A stretch of DNA of 64,000 nucleotides from Bacteroidota bacterium (GCA_011050615.1 DRFJ01000054.1:1-64000), one strand, 5' to 3'. Positions 36,623 through 45,606 are shown, counted from the first letter of the stretch. Notes: generated by a model from the letters alone, not told the origin. Program-made: numbers and translations.

Positions 36623-37390
36623 TTATTTAATCTCTTTAATCAACTTGTTCCGTGGGTCAGGTATAACTTTAAATAAGTAATGTTTATTGTTTAATATATT
36701 GAAAATTAAGACTTCCCCGGATAATACTTTTCCGGTCTGGAGTATTATTTTAATCACTTCGTTGGCCATATAAGTCCCGGTTATACCTGGCAATACATTT
36801 ATCATGCCAGTTTCCGATGGGTGAGGATTATTGTTTTCTTTTTTTAGTTCAGGGTTATAGCACCTGTAGGTAGGGCCGTCATTATAATTAAACACGGAAA
36901 CCTGGCCTTCAAACTGGTAAATGGCCCCGTGCACCATTGGTTTGCCTGCGATCAGGCATGCATCATTCAGTATGTACCGGCTTTCATAGTTATCGGTTGC
37001 ATCCACTATTATATCATAGTCACGGACGATTTTCAGGACATTTTCCTTTCCGAGCTTTATATTCAGTATCCGGACACTGACATGATTATTCAGTTCATTA
37101 AGTCTGATTTTGGAGATAATGGTTTTAAGTTTGCCTATGTCATCAGCACGGTAGAGGATCTGTCGTGGCAGGTTGGTTTCATTCACGAGGTCAAAATCCA
37201 CCAGTCCTATATTTCCTATTCCTGCAGCGGTAAGGTACTGAAGTACGGGGCAGCCCAGTCCGCCTGCGCCTATTACGAGGACTGAGGAATTCTTGAGTTT
37301 TACCTGCCCTTCCTCTCCTATAACGGGAAGCCTAATGTGCATCATATAGCGCCTCTTTTCACTGTCGGAGAGGTAGTCTGTGTTTACCAT
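36623..37390 (-). CDS. ThiF/MoeB/HesA-like E1 adenylyltransferase lacking the usual cysteines
   Basis: The adenylation fold is intact: nucleotide loop VLVIGAGGLGCPVLQYL (about 33-49), VDFDLVNETNLPRQILY and catalytic VDATDNYESRY (about 130). Such enzymes adenylate the C-terminal Gly-Gly of ubiquitin-like sulfur carriers such as MoaD or ThiS. The catalytic-cysteine loop, usually SCAEAGVLG, reads HPSETGMINVLPG with Pro at the Cys position. Of the two zinc CxxC pairs only a lone Cys in YRCYNPEL remains. The protein has three cysteines in 255 residues. It may still adenylate without forming a thioester. MoaD in this window is a plausible client. Confidence 0.85.
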   Translation of the reverse strand: MVNTDYLSDSEKRRYMMHIRLPVIGEEGQVKLKNSSVLVIGAGGLGCPVLQYLTAAGIGNIGLVDFDLVNETNLPRQILYRADDIGKLKTIISKIRLNELNNHVSVRILNIKLGKENVLKIVRDYDIIVDATDNYESRYILNDACLIAGKPMVHGAIYQFEGQVSVFNYNDGPTYRCYNPELKKENNNPHPSETGMINVLPGITGTYMANEVIKIILQTGKVLSGEVLIFNILNNKHYLFKVIPDPRNKLIKEIK

Positions 37391-37515
37391 CTTACATTGT
37401 TTTATACCGGTAACAAAGATAAAATAAAATGACGGATTGGCACAGGGCTGGCACCTTTGTCAGGGATTACCCGGGACCATGGTGCGCAGCAGGGCGCAGA
37501 GCCAGGGGAATGAAT

Positions 37516-37566
37516 AATGGATTGATGCTTCTGAAACGGTCGGGTTTCAGTGTGCATCAATCCATT
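37516..37566 (-). terminator. Long perfect hairpin after the outer-membrane protein gene
   Basis: AATGGATTGATGC pairs perfectly (13 bp) with GCATCAATCCATT, and inside it CTGAAAC pairs with GTTTCAG around a 6-base loop. On the minus strand it lies 20 bp after the OMP stop. The T-run (TTAATTTTT) is on the plus-strand side, so on the minus strand it is not a canonical intrinsic terminator, but a role in ending or stabilising the sigma-OMP transcript is likely. Confidence 0.55.
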
Positions 37567-37585
37567 CTTAATTTTTCCGTGATGA

Positions 37586-38542
37586 TCAGTCGTTAAAGGA
37601 AAAGGATATCCCAATCTGTATTGGATAAAGTTCGGGGCCCTTATCCTGGATGAACATGCCGTTCAGGTAGTATGTTGCGTACACCTGGAATGACTCATAA
37701 CCCAATCTCAGTGTAGGACCGTATCTGAGAACCGAAAGGCTGAAGTCATCATTCTCTTTTACCTTTTGCTTTCCTCCGTCATAATAAACCATTTTATTAT
37801 GGGAGCCAATCTTTACACCCCCGATTACACCGGCAGCAATATTGAGGGTTCTTCGTGATTTCACCGGTATCTGTCCTTCAAGCATCAGGGGCATGGTAAG
37901 ATAGATAGTTGATAATTTGGTCTTTTCAAAATTTATTCCGTCAGAAGGGTAATAGGGTATGATAATACCTTCTTCATCCTTGGTAATATTGTTATTGCCT
38001 TCAAATTTATAGTCGTTGAATTCCAGGCCCAGTCCGGTAGCAATTCCGAAATGCCTTGAAAAGCCCAGGCCGAGCTGTACGAAATTGATATTCACATTGA
38101 ATGACTTACCCGTATTAAGGTCCATGTAAGCCATTTCAGGAGGGAGACTCATTGAATAGTCTGAGGTGAGGTAATTATTTATTCCCAGCTCAAAGGCAGC
38201 CCAGTGGGGGGAGAACCTTCTCCTGTTCCTCCTTCTCATTTCCCCGGTATCTTCCTCGTGGTCAAGATTTTTTTCTTCATATTTCTTCCAGTCCACCTTT
38301 GTTCCTTCAGGTGTTTCAATTATTTCAAGGCCATGGAGACCAAACCTGATTTTTACATTTTCATCATCGGCTACCACTTCGAACCAGTCGTCTCCTACTG
38401 TTACACTGGTATTGTTTTCATCTTCGGTAACTTTCAGGATTTCGTTTTTCCTCAGCTTAATTTCGGTTGTATCCTGTGCGGAGGCCCATATTGTGTTTGC
38501 AAGGATAAAAGCTATGGTGATTAAAAAAACAATTCTTTTCAT
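37586..38542 (-). CDS. Outer-membrane beta-barrel protein (OMP_b-brl type)
   Basis: A signal peptide (IVFLITIAFILANTIWASAQ) is followed by a short beta-rich domain (25-85), a charged arginine-rich linker (EMRRRNRRRF), and a barrel of about eight strands from residue 110 with alternating patterns (FNVNINFVQLGLGFSRHFGI, TLRLGYESFQVYATYYL). It ends IGISFSFND, close to but not exactly a terminal Phe. It is the third gene after an ECF sigma factor and its anti-sigma factor and may be their product or target. No ligand can be named. Confidence 0.75.
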   Translation of the reverse strand: MKRIVFLITIAFILANTIWASAQDTTEIKLRKNEILKVTEDENNTSVTVGDDWFEVVADDENVKIRFGLHGLEIIETPEGTKVDWKKYEEKNLDHEEDTGEMRRRNRRRFSPHWAAFELGINNYLTSDYSMSLPPEMAYMDLNTGKSFNVNINFVQLGLGFSRHFGIATGLGLEFNDYKFEGNNNITKDEEGIIIPYYPSDGINFEKTKLSTIYLTMPLMLEGQIPVKSRRTLNIAAGVIGGVKIGSHNKMVYYDGGKQKVKENDDFSLSVLRYGPTLRLGYESFQVYATYYLNGMFIQDKGPELYPIQIGISFSFND

Positions 38543-38613
38543 GATAAATTTTTTTGTGTTATTATGATTTTAGGCTCTGACGAAATGAGGAGGCAGAAAG
38601 TTACAGGCCGGCG

Positions 38614-39684
38614 TTATTTTTTTCTGGATTTATGGTCGAATTTAATCAGTTCGCTTGTGAAGCTTATATTTTTAAGTTTGCCGTCTTCAGTTTCCCCTGT
38701 CTGAAGGTCCATGTTCCATCCAAGGAGGCTGTTAACCCCCTTGATTCCGGCATTGGCTATCTCCCATGCCCTGAGATGTTCTATACCGGGATCCTCTTCG
38801 TCGAGTATCTGTTTTCTGAAGTGGTAGGCCAGGAATTCCCGTATTGACATTTGAGCAGTATCAGCGGATTCCGGAGGCAGGACTATATCATAGGGTTTTA
38901 TTACTGCCAGCAAATAAGGGACCTGTTTATTATCGAGATTTATTTCTTCACGTATTGGGAGATGGCTCAGGGGCATCCAGGTTTCCTTTTGTCCGGTAGT
39001 ATTTTCATCCTTCATAATTTCTGATGTCTTGACTGTCCCGGCAAGCTGCATGTCTGTCCGGGTGCTTAAATGCCTTGGTGTTTCATCTGTAAGGTCAAGC
39101 CTCGGAGTTTTTTCCTGGCTTGCCTGCCCGCTTTCTTCTTCAGGGCTGTAGGCTGTCAGGGTACTATCATCGATACTAACTGCCTGCTGTTGGTCAAATA
39201 TAAGGTAGAGACCAGTCATGACAGCTATTGAAGCAGCTATTGAGAGTGCAGTAAGAATTATTCCCGTGATTCTTCTACTTTGAGGTATTTTAAGCAGTGA
39301 TGACTTTTCAGGATATATTGTATTATCGGCTTCAAGCCTTATTTTTTCATATATGCCGATAATTTTGCGGAAGCGGGGATCCGATTTTTTAAGCTCAATA
39401 ATTTCCGGTTTTTGCTTTTCGTTGAGATCATTTTCGCAAAGTGCGATTGAAAAATGTTCAACCTGTTCATTTGTTAACTGTTCAGGTGTGCGCAGGAGTT
39501 CACTTTTATCGAATTTACTCTGTTCATCGGGGCTTAGGAATAATCCCTTGTACTCTTCAAATTCAGGCATAAGATCAGGATTGTCAGCCAGGAAATCCAT
39601 GAGCACTTCAGCCTGGAAATCGTCGAGCTGACCATCGTAATAGTCAGTAATCCATATTTGATAATTTTGCCTGTTTATTATCAT
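38614..39684 (-). CDS. Probable membrane anti-sigma factor
   Basis: A 356-residue protein one base after the sigma gene stop. The N-terminal segment WITDYYDGQLDDFQAEVLMDFLADNPDLM resembles the opening of Bacteroidota anti-sigma factors. A single TM lies at about 136-160 (ITGIILTALSIAASIAVMTG). The C-terminal 190 residues would be periplasmic and are mostly unfamiliar, with a helical REFLAYHFRKQILDEEDPGI. No zinc anti-sigma HxxxCxxC motif is seen. I infer that it binds the sigma factor and senses an envelope signal. Confidence 0.72.
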   Translation of the reverse strand: MIINRQNYQIWITDYYDGQLDDFQAEVLMDFLADNPDLMPEFEEYKGLFLSPDEQSKFDKSELLRTPEQLTNEQVEHFSIALCENDLNEKQKPEIIELKKSDPRFRKIIGIYEKIRLEADNTIYPEKSSLLKIPQSRRITGIILTALSIAASIAVMTGLYLIFDQQQAVSIDDSTLTAYSPEEESGQASQEKTPRLDLTDETPRHLSTRTDMQLAGTVKTSEIMKDENTTGQKETWMPLSHLPIREEINLDNKQVPYLLAVIKPYDIVLPPESADTAQMSIREFLAYHFRKQILDEEDPGIEHLRAWEIANAGIKGVNSLLGWNMDLQTGETEDGKLKNISFTSELIKFDHKSRKK

Positions 39685-39685
39685 T

Positions 39686-40165
39686 TCACACCAGTACTTC
39701 CATTTTACCTATCATTTTGCGCAGGGCCATCCTTGCCCTGTATATATTTATCTTGACCTGTGATTCCGATTGTCCTGTTATCTCACCTATTTCGCTGTAG
39801 CTGTATCCTTCATAATCTCTCAGCAGTATTACCGATCGCCATGACTCATTGAGTCTGCCAAGGCATTGATGTAGTATTTCATTCAGGTCGGAATAGGTCT
39901 GTTCGTGCATTAGTTCTGGTGGTGAGTCAACGGAGACAAGCCTCTTTCCCTTTCTCAGGATGTCAATCATTGAATTATGCGCAGTAGTAAACAGCCAGGC
40001 TTTTGCCTTTACGTAGTCTATTTCCTCAACACCTATCCACAGTTTCTCATAGCAGTCCTGAACCACATCCCTTGCTTTGTCCTGATCACCCATGCTTTTC
40101 AGGACGAAGCGGTATATGCGGTCAGAGTATTCTTCAACTGCTTTATTATACTCCTGTGGTGTCAT
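39686..40165 (-). CDS. ECF-type RNA polymerase sigma factor
   Basis: A 159-residue sigma-70 family protein with only regions 2 and 4. Region 2 includes DQDKARDVVQDCYEKLWIGV and KAWLFTTAHNSMIDILRK. Region 4 is WRSVILLRDYEGYSYSEIGE then ITGQSESQVKINIYRARMAL. It heads a three-gene unit with an anti-sigma factor and an outer-membrane protein. The stop and the next start are one base apart. Its own promoter was not identified. Confidence 0.93.
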   Translation of the reverse strand: MTPQEYNKAVEEYSDRIYRFVLKSMGDQDKARDVVQDCYEKLWIGVEEIDYVKAKAWLFTTAHNSMIDILRKGKRLVSVDSPPELMHEQTYSDLNEILHQCLGRLNESWRSVILLRDYEGYSYSEIGEITGQSESQVKINIYRARMALRKMIGKMEVLV

Positions 40166-40218
40166 AGTCAGTTATCGTTTATATGACGGATAAAGTTATA
40201 AAAAGTTACATGGGAAAT

Positions 40219-40465
40219 TTACCGGTCCATCCATTTTTTGAAATCAGCAACACGATTCCTGCTGACAACAATATCATCCTCCTCATCATGCCCTTCAACA
40301 ATTAATTTTAGCCTGCTGGATGAATATACTATTATGTCTTTTACGGCGTTAATATTCACGATATAATTCCTGTTCACCCTGAAGAATTTTTAGGGTCTGC
40401 CATCTTCTCAAGCCTGTCAAGTGAGAAATCAAGAGCATAATCGCGCCCGCTGCCTGTCTTCCAGT
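40219..40465 (-). pseudogene. C-terminal remnant of a LytTR response regulator, frameshifted
   Basis: On the minus strand one frame reads WKTGSGRDYALDFSLDRLEK then MADPKN; a second continues FFRVNRNYIVNINAVKDIIV, then YSSSRLKLIVEGHDEEDDIV and VSRNRVADFKKWMDR, stop. Joined, this is a LytTR DNA-binding domain. The break is a single missing base in AAAAATTC near 40390. No receiver domain precedes it; instead another gene remnant adjoins. A sequencing error could explain the shift but not the missing N-terminus. Confidence 0.8.
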
Positions 40466-40797
40466 GACACCCACATTTCTCCGTAGTATAATGATCTTCC
40501 TTTAAATGACATCCCGGGAGTGTCAGCTTTAACAGGGTTATATTCTGATTCAAACTTTATTACAGCACAGACTTCGTTATTATGCTTGGTTATGGCTGAC
40601 CAGGTAAGCTCCTGATATCTGCTTGTAAAACTGACCCGGTTCTGAAACTCTATATCAAAATCTTCCAGTAAATCTGGCATAAACACATGCTTGAATTTCA
40701 AACTGTCTAATACATATATTGCCAGTCCCTGCATCTGCATGGCATCTGAAACCAGCCGGCCGGGTCGTAATATTTGATTGTTGAATCGTAGATAATC
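40429..40797 (-). pseudogene. Fragment of an exported lipoprotein-sorting-like or related protein
   Basis: The ORF LDSLKFKHVFMPDLLEDFDI ... GRSLYYGEMWVSLEDRQ resembles the beta-rich centre of LolA-like/DUF proteins of this phylum. A second frame upstream gives PTEIIYDSTIKYYDPAGWFQ, which looks like the start of the same family (EII..SI.YYDP.G). It therefore seems frameshifted, and the 3' end runs into the LytTR remnant at about 40455. I cannot name the family with certainty. Confidence 0.45.
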
Positions 40798-42525
40798 TCA
40801 GTTGGCAGGATCACGGATAAGATCAGATGCTTCCTGTGCCGAACACCCGGAGATTTTTATTATATGGGAGTTCATAATTCCCCATTTCTTTATTACCTCA
40901 TCCAGGAATTCATTTCTCACGGTTAAAATAATAATTCCATCCTTGTTTGTCAGGAGCCCTGAAAGGCATGGTGCCCATCCTTTGTTTTCAAGCTCCAGCC
41001 TTCCCACCTCATCTATCACAGTGATTGTATCAGCACTCTTGCTGGACAGTATTTTATTACCCAGCCCGATGGCTGCCGGGAATATGGAGTACCTACCTAT
41101 CTTCTCCAGTCCATCATTCCGGTTTATTCTAAGGAAAGCTACCCTCTTCTTTGATTTAATGCCGACCAGGTCATAACCTCTTGTTTCTTCATTGACCATA
41201 ACTCTTTCCGTAAGTATTCCGTCAACCTGGAAATTATTCCGTGTTAGTATTTCGGCAAGCTTTTTTGCAAAGCTTGTTTTTCCCTCGGCCAGCGAACCGG
41301 TAATAATAATAACTTTCGGATTTTCAGTGTTTTTTTTCTGTAGTTCATGTAAACGTGTACCTGCATTGGCAATGACACCTGAGAGTGCGGTAACAGGTTT
41401 TTTGACAATTGTCCGGAAACCGGGAATGCTGGAAATGAAGAGAGGAAGGCTTTCAACTGCCAGCTCAAGGGCAAGCGGAAGATTTCTGAATGACGTCCTG
41501 GTAAAGAAATTCCTTATTACAGGATTATAAAGTTCAGTTCCAAGGACAGAAAAACCTATAATAATAATGGCAGCCCTGAAATTCATACGTAAGCCTACAA
41601 TTAATCCCTGTCTTAAAATATCCTCTCCTTCACGGGCCCTGGTAAAAACGAATGAAGTGATCAAAGTGATCAGTATAAAGAACAGCCAGAACCTTGGGTT
41701 CATCAACTGGCGCATTGCCCGTCTGTATCTCACTATCCATAAGCTGATTATCACAGGTACTGTTACGAGCCAGACAATCAGGGATGAAAAATTGAGCACA
41801 AGCATGGCGGCTGTGAGGAGAGAAAGGTTAACAAAAAGCCATACCAGGGAGTATGAAGTATTCTGATCAGGGCCATTAAAGCTGTTTTTAATTGTGATCT
41901 TAGGGTCAGAATGAATTTTTGCCTCAGTTTCAGTTGCTATCCTGCGGCCAAGCCTGAGCCCTGTAACCGCAGTGATAATGCCCAGTATGACATCAGCAGC
42001 CAGCAGGACCAATAAAGGCAGCCAGGCCATGTCAGCCCGGATACCAGTTTGCTTTTCAGCCATGTCAGCCAGACCGGCATATACCTCGATTATATTTGTC
42101 CCATAGAATACTATCAGTGTTAAGACTCTCTGTACAAGGCTCCACGACATTGCAAGAACAGCACCGGTAATATAGCCTGCAAAAGTCCGCCCCATCAGGC
42201 TCACTGAAAATTCCATCAGCAGTGCCTCGCTCATTATTGCAATCATTGGTCCGAATATCAATGCACTGGGCGATAAGGTTTTCATCAGGGCACAGATTAA
42301 ACCGGCACGCCAGAATAGACCTTTTTCATTCCATTTATAGCTTATGGAAATAAGTAAGATTATGCCTATGGCAGTTAATACACTGCCGCTAAATGGTACT
42401 CTCAGATTATGGAGGAAGCTTCCTATAACTATCTCGGACGCAGCCCACATGCTTCCTGCAACGGAAGCCTTAAGCCACCTGGGATCTATGTCAGTCTTCG
42501 GGGTGTATGGTTTAGCTGATGTCAT
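40798..42525 (-). CDS. ECF-transporter-like membrane protein fused to THEP1-type NTPase
   Basis: I chose MTSAKPYTPK (ORF Met8) because a TATATTTG box overlaps the longer start. Residues about 20-195 have some six TM segments resembling an ECF substrate-binding (S) component. About 220-390 hold further TMs and EcfT-like helices (RQGLIVGLRMNFRAAIIIIG, then RNLPLALELAVESLPLF). The C-terminus (about 400-575) is a soluble NTPase: Walker A IITGSLAEGKTSFAKKLAEI, Walker B TVIDEVGRLELENKGW, as in THEP1 nucleoside triphosphatases. Normal ECF systems use ABC ATPases; none is here. The transported substrate, if any, is unknown. Confidence 0.75.
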   Translation of the reverse strand: MTSAKPYTPKTDIDPRWLKASVAGSMWAASEIVIGSFLHNLRVPFSGSVLTAIGIILLISISYKWNEKGLFWRAGLICALMKTLSPSALIFGPMIAIMSEALLMEFSVSLMGRTFAGYITGAVLAMSWSLVQRVLTLIVFYGTNIIEVYAGLADMAEKQTGIRADMAWLPLLVLLAADVILGIITAVTGLRLGRRIATETEAKIHSDPKITIKNSFNGPDQNTSYSLVWLFVNLSLLTAAMLVLNFSSLIVWLVTVPVIISLWIVRYRRAMRQLMNPRFWLFFILITLITSFVFTRAREGEDILRQGLIVGLRMNFRAAIIIIGFSVLGTELYNPVIRNFFTRTSFRNLPLALELAVESLPLFISSIPGFRTIVKKPVTALSGVIANAGTRLHELQKKNTENPKVIIITGSLAEGKTSFAKKLAEILTRNNFQVDGILTERVMVNEETRGYDLVGIKSKKRVAFLRINRNDGLEKIGRYSIFPAAIGLGNKILSSKSADTITVIDEVGRLELENKGWAPCLSGLLTNKDGIIILTVRNEFLDEVIKKWGIMNSHIIKISGCSAQEASDLIRDPAN

Positions 42526-42543
42526 TTTTAAGAAATCAAGGTA

Positions 42544-42551
42544 CAAATATA
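42544..42551 (-). promoter_or_regulatory. Candidate -7 element of the membrane-NTPase fusion gene
   Basis: On the minus strand TATATTTG fits TAnnTTTG, 18 bp before the chosen ATG. It overlaps the first codon of the longer ORF, which argues for the shorter start. Confidence 0.45.
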
Positions 42552-42598
42552 CTCTTTAACTGACCGGCCGGGGTGCCCTGAAATCGGAAGGCAGTTCT

Positions 42599-42982
42599 TT
42601 AACCGTGGGAGTTGACGGTATGAATGTGATATATGGCCATTTTCTGGCTGAACTGGCCCCACAGGTAATATGCCGTATCGTCATCATCAGTAAATACAGC
42701 CGGGTCAATCTGGTTATATCCACAGGTATTGATTGGCTGCCCTTTTCCGAAAGGGCCGGGGGGATCCATGCCGTCTATGGCCACTCCTTCGGCATTCAGC
42801 CTGTCGGGATGGCAGTAATAGAGGCAGTATTTGCCATTTCTTTCTGCACAGTCCGGGGCAAAAAGAAGGCCGTTGTTATAGGGAACGGCAATATATGCTC
42901 CGGGCGGGCTGATGGGGTTCTGTGCCGGTAGCAGCAGAAAAAGAGGCACACAGAAAATGAATATACACAGGGATCGTTTCAT
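42599..42982 (-). pseudogene. GH43 glycoside hydrolase with internal and C-terminal deletions
   Basis: A signal peptide (MKRSLCIFIFCVPLFLLLPA) and NPISPPGAYIA match the start of a GH43 arabinanase/xylosidase. The text then jumps directly to VPYNNGLLFAPDCAERNGKY and CLYYCHPDRLNAEGVAIDGM, so the roughly 60 residues with the first propeller blade and the catalytic base are missing in frame. NQIDPAVFTDDDDTAYYLWG and QFSQKMA follow, then an unrelated tail and a stop. Full GH43 proteins exceed 300 residues. It lies 37 bp downstream of the TonB receptor gene. Confidence 0.8.
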
Positions 42983-43019
42983 ACCATGGAAAAACATAAA
43001 AGCAGAAAAGAAGTACGAT

Positions 43020-45425
43020 CTAAAAGTTTGCTCTCAGTGAAAGTATGAAATTCCTTCCCGGGGCGGAGATACCGGAAGTATACGGCCGGTAGCGCCTGTC
43101 GCTAATGTTTTCTACACCTGCTGAAATGGCAAACACATCCGTCACTTCATAGATAGCTTTCATATTGAGGGTGCACCAGGCAGGTGAATAATTATTCCCG
43201 TTGGTGTCTTTGGCATAGATTTCATCCTTGCCTTTTTCTTCTTCCGGCAAATCTTCATACTTGCGCTCTCCCTGGTATTCTGCATAAAATTTGATATGCA
43301 GCCGGTCGGCCTTGTAATTAAGGCGAGTGATACCGAATAAAGGAGCCGCATGGCGTGAAGGGCTTGTACTTCCGTCATCCAGTTCTTCTTCTCCTTTCTG
43401 GAAATTAATATCTGAAGAAAAACTGAAGCCTGCAGGTAATTTCACCTCAAGGCCTGCCTGTATTCCGTAAACTCTTGCCAGGGCAGCGTTCTGTAAAGCC
43501 TGAACCTTGCTCATAATACCGTCATACATGATACTGTCCTGCCCGTTAAGCCGGAAATCCCTTCGGACCAGGGCATTTTTAAGGATGGTGTAATATCCTG
43601 TAAAATCAATTTTTACTACATCATCAAAAACCTTGGCCAGGCCCAGATCGAAGTTATAGGCATATTCTGCCTGCAGGTCGGGATTAGGAACCACAACCGC
43701 ACCGGGTTCGGAATCAAAAATTTTACCCAGGTCATCAACATTCGGCGAACGGAAAGCCGTTCCGAAATTGGCACTTATGACCAATGATTCTGAGGGTCGG
43801 TATACGCCTCCCAGGCTTCCATTAAGGGCACCGTCATTGATGCTTGCAGTGGTGAAAGGGAAGGGATAAAATGTATTATCGAATTCAGCGTTAAGTAAAA
43901 AATGATTATACCTCAGTCCTGTCTGCAGGGTAAGTTTTTCTGAGAGCCTGTATTCATCATTGATGTAAGCTGCGATGGAAATCCATGAAGATTGGGGGTA
44001 TCTGGAAGGACCGGGAACACTTGTCCCGGTCGAAATATTTTCATCTATACCGGTGGATGTTACATCATTAAGAACGTATTCAACACCGTAGTAGGCTGTA
44101 TTCCTTTTACCTGTTGACTTAATGAGGTCCAGGTTAAGGGAATAAGCCACTACTTCCTCAATCCGGATACGCCGGCCGTTACTGTTAAGTGACCTGTCAA
44201 TACGGCTTTCCTCAAATGATTGCTGAGCCAGGCTAAGTGTTATCTGGTCATAAACGAAATTATTGGTCATATGGTTAACAGACAGCTTATTCATCATCCA
44301 TTTTTGCGGGCCATAATTCCATTCGGCATACCTGGCGGTCCCGTTGCGCACCCTGTTATGCCTGTCATACCGTCCGTAGGGTGAAGTTTCGGAATAGTTG
44401 AAGCCATATTGAAAATCCCATTCTTCACCCGGGGTAAACCTAACTTTCTGCATAAGGTTAACCTGGGAATAAGCTGACGGGATTTGAAGCAGGGGATTTT
44501 CCTGCCTGATTATCCTGTCTGTGCTGTCCTGCCTTTGTACATAATAATCTTTAATATAATCCTCAGGGCCATGTCTCCCCTGGCGGAGATGGTCATAATC
44601 CCAGCTGCTGAAACTCGTTACCATAGCCCACCTGTCCCAGCCGACATTAATGTCGAAGTGTCCGGTTTTTTCATTATTGGCCGATGAATATCGTGTTACA
44701 GCCTTACCTGTTATCAGAGGCTCCCCGGTAATTGCCAGTTTTGGGACGAGGGTCTGGAAACTCATTACCCCCCCGATGGCATCACTGCCGTATATTACCG
44801 GTCCGGGACCAAAGAGTACCTCGGTGTTTTCCATGGCAAAAGGATCGAGGTTAATGACATTCTGAATATTACCACTCCTGAAAATAGCGGTATTCATCCT
44901 TACTCCGTCAACGGTATATAATAACCTGTTGGTTGCAAATCCCCTGATCATTGGGCTTCCTCCTCCCTGCTGGCTTTTCTGGATAAAAACCTTACCTGAA
45001 ATGCCTAAGAGATCAGCAGCGGTCTGCATGTTCTGTAATTCCACCTCCCTGGGCGAAATGGATATGACTTTAGCAGGCACATTGTCTGTTGACTGTCTCC
45101 AGCGTGTAGCAGAAACAACTATTTCCTCAAGGTTGATATTTGAAACTTCAAGGTATACCTGGAAGGATTCTGATTCAAGTTCTGAAAAACTTTTAACGAC
45201 TGTTCTGTATCCAAGAGTCCTGATTTCAATCCTGTCTGCATCCCTGAAATTCGATATATCAGCCTGCCCCTTTGCGTTTGTGGTGGCAAAGGCCTTTGGG
45301 CTTTCGCTTATAAGTGTAGCCAACTCAATTGCTTTGTGACTATCACTATCCCTGATGGTTAATGTCTGGCCCCGGGCAAAAATGCCAATACTCAGAAATA
45401 AACACAATATGAATGTATTCTTCAT
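43020..45425 (-). CDS. TonB-dependent outer-membrane receptor
   Basis: I chose Met58 (MKNTFILCLFLSIGIFARGQ), which gives a proper signal peptide. A carboxypeptidase-regulatory-like domain (about 22-95) precedes the TonB box region NLEEIVVSATRWRQ and a plug with MIRGFATNRLLYTVDGVRMN, GPGPVIYGSDAIGGVMSF. The 22-strand barrel ends in FILSLRANF. The plug and GERKYEDLPEEEKGKDEIYA resemble heme/hemoglobin- or cobalamin-type receptors more than SusC. There is no SusD neighbour, so it is not a classical PUL. Substrate unknown; size 801 residues is normal. Confidence 0.92.
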   Translation of the reverse strand: MKNTFILCLFLSIGIFARGQTLTIRDSDSHKAIELATLISESPKAFATTNAKGQADISNFRDADRIEIRTLGYRTVVKSFSELESESFQVYLEVSNINLEEIVVSATRWRQSTDNVPAKVISISPREVELQNMQTAADLLGISGKVFIQKSQQGGGSPMIRGFATNRLLYTVDGVRMNTAIFRSGNIQNVINLDPFAMENTEVLFGPGPVIYGSDAIGGVMSFQTLVPKLAITGEPLITGKAVTRYSSANNEKTGHFDINVGWDRWAMVTSFSSWDYDHLRQGRHGPEDYIKDYYVQRQDSTDRIIRQENPLLQIPSAYSQVNLMQKVRFTPGEEWDFQYGFNYSETSPYGRYDRHNRVRNGTARYAEWNYGPQKWMMNKLSVNHMTNNFVYDQITLSLAQQSFEESRIDRSLNSNGRRIRIEEVVAYSLNLDLIKSTGKRNTAYYGVEYVLNDVTSTGIDENISTGTSVPGPSRYPQSSWISIAAYINDEYRLSEKLTLQTGLRYNHFLLNAEFDNTFYPFPFTTASINDGALNGSLGGVYRPSESLVISANFGTAFRSPNVDDLGKIFDSEPGAVVVPNPDLQAEYAYNFDLGLAKVFDDVVKIDFTGYYTILKNALVRRDFRLNGQDSIMYDGIMSKVQALQNAALARVYGIQAGLEVKLPAGFSFSSDINFQKGEEELDDGSTSPSRHAAPLFGITRLNYKADRLHIKFYAEYQGERKYEDLPEEEKGKDEIYAKDTNGNNYSPAWCTLNMKAIYEVTDVFAISAGVENISDRRYRPYTSGISAPGRNFILSLRANF

Positions 45426-45606
45426 TCTCCAAAATTTAAAGTTATTAAATGATGTCCCGGCAGAAAAGGCCATGGAACGATTATTAGAAGAAAAAAAATG
45501 AGATTCAGCAAAAACGGGGTGGCAGTTAAGGTGGAGGAAAGGCAAGTGAAATATAACAGTCAATATGGAATAAATTTTTTTCTTCAAAACCGGCAATGTT
45601 AACGGG

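Noticed and set aside
37402-37614. 70-aa minus-strand ORF overlapping the OMP end
   Set aside because: It runs through the hairpin region, has no domain and overlaps the end of a well-supported gene.
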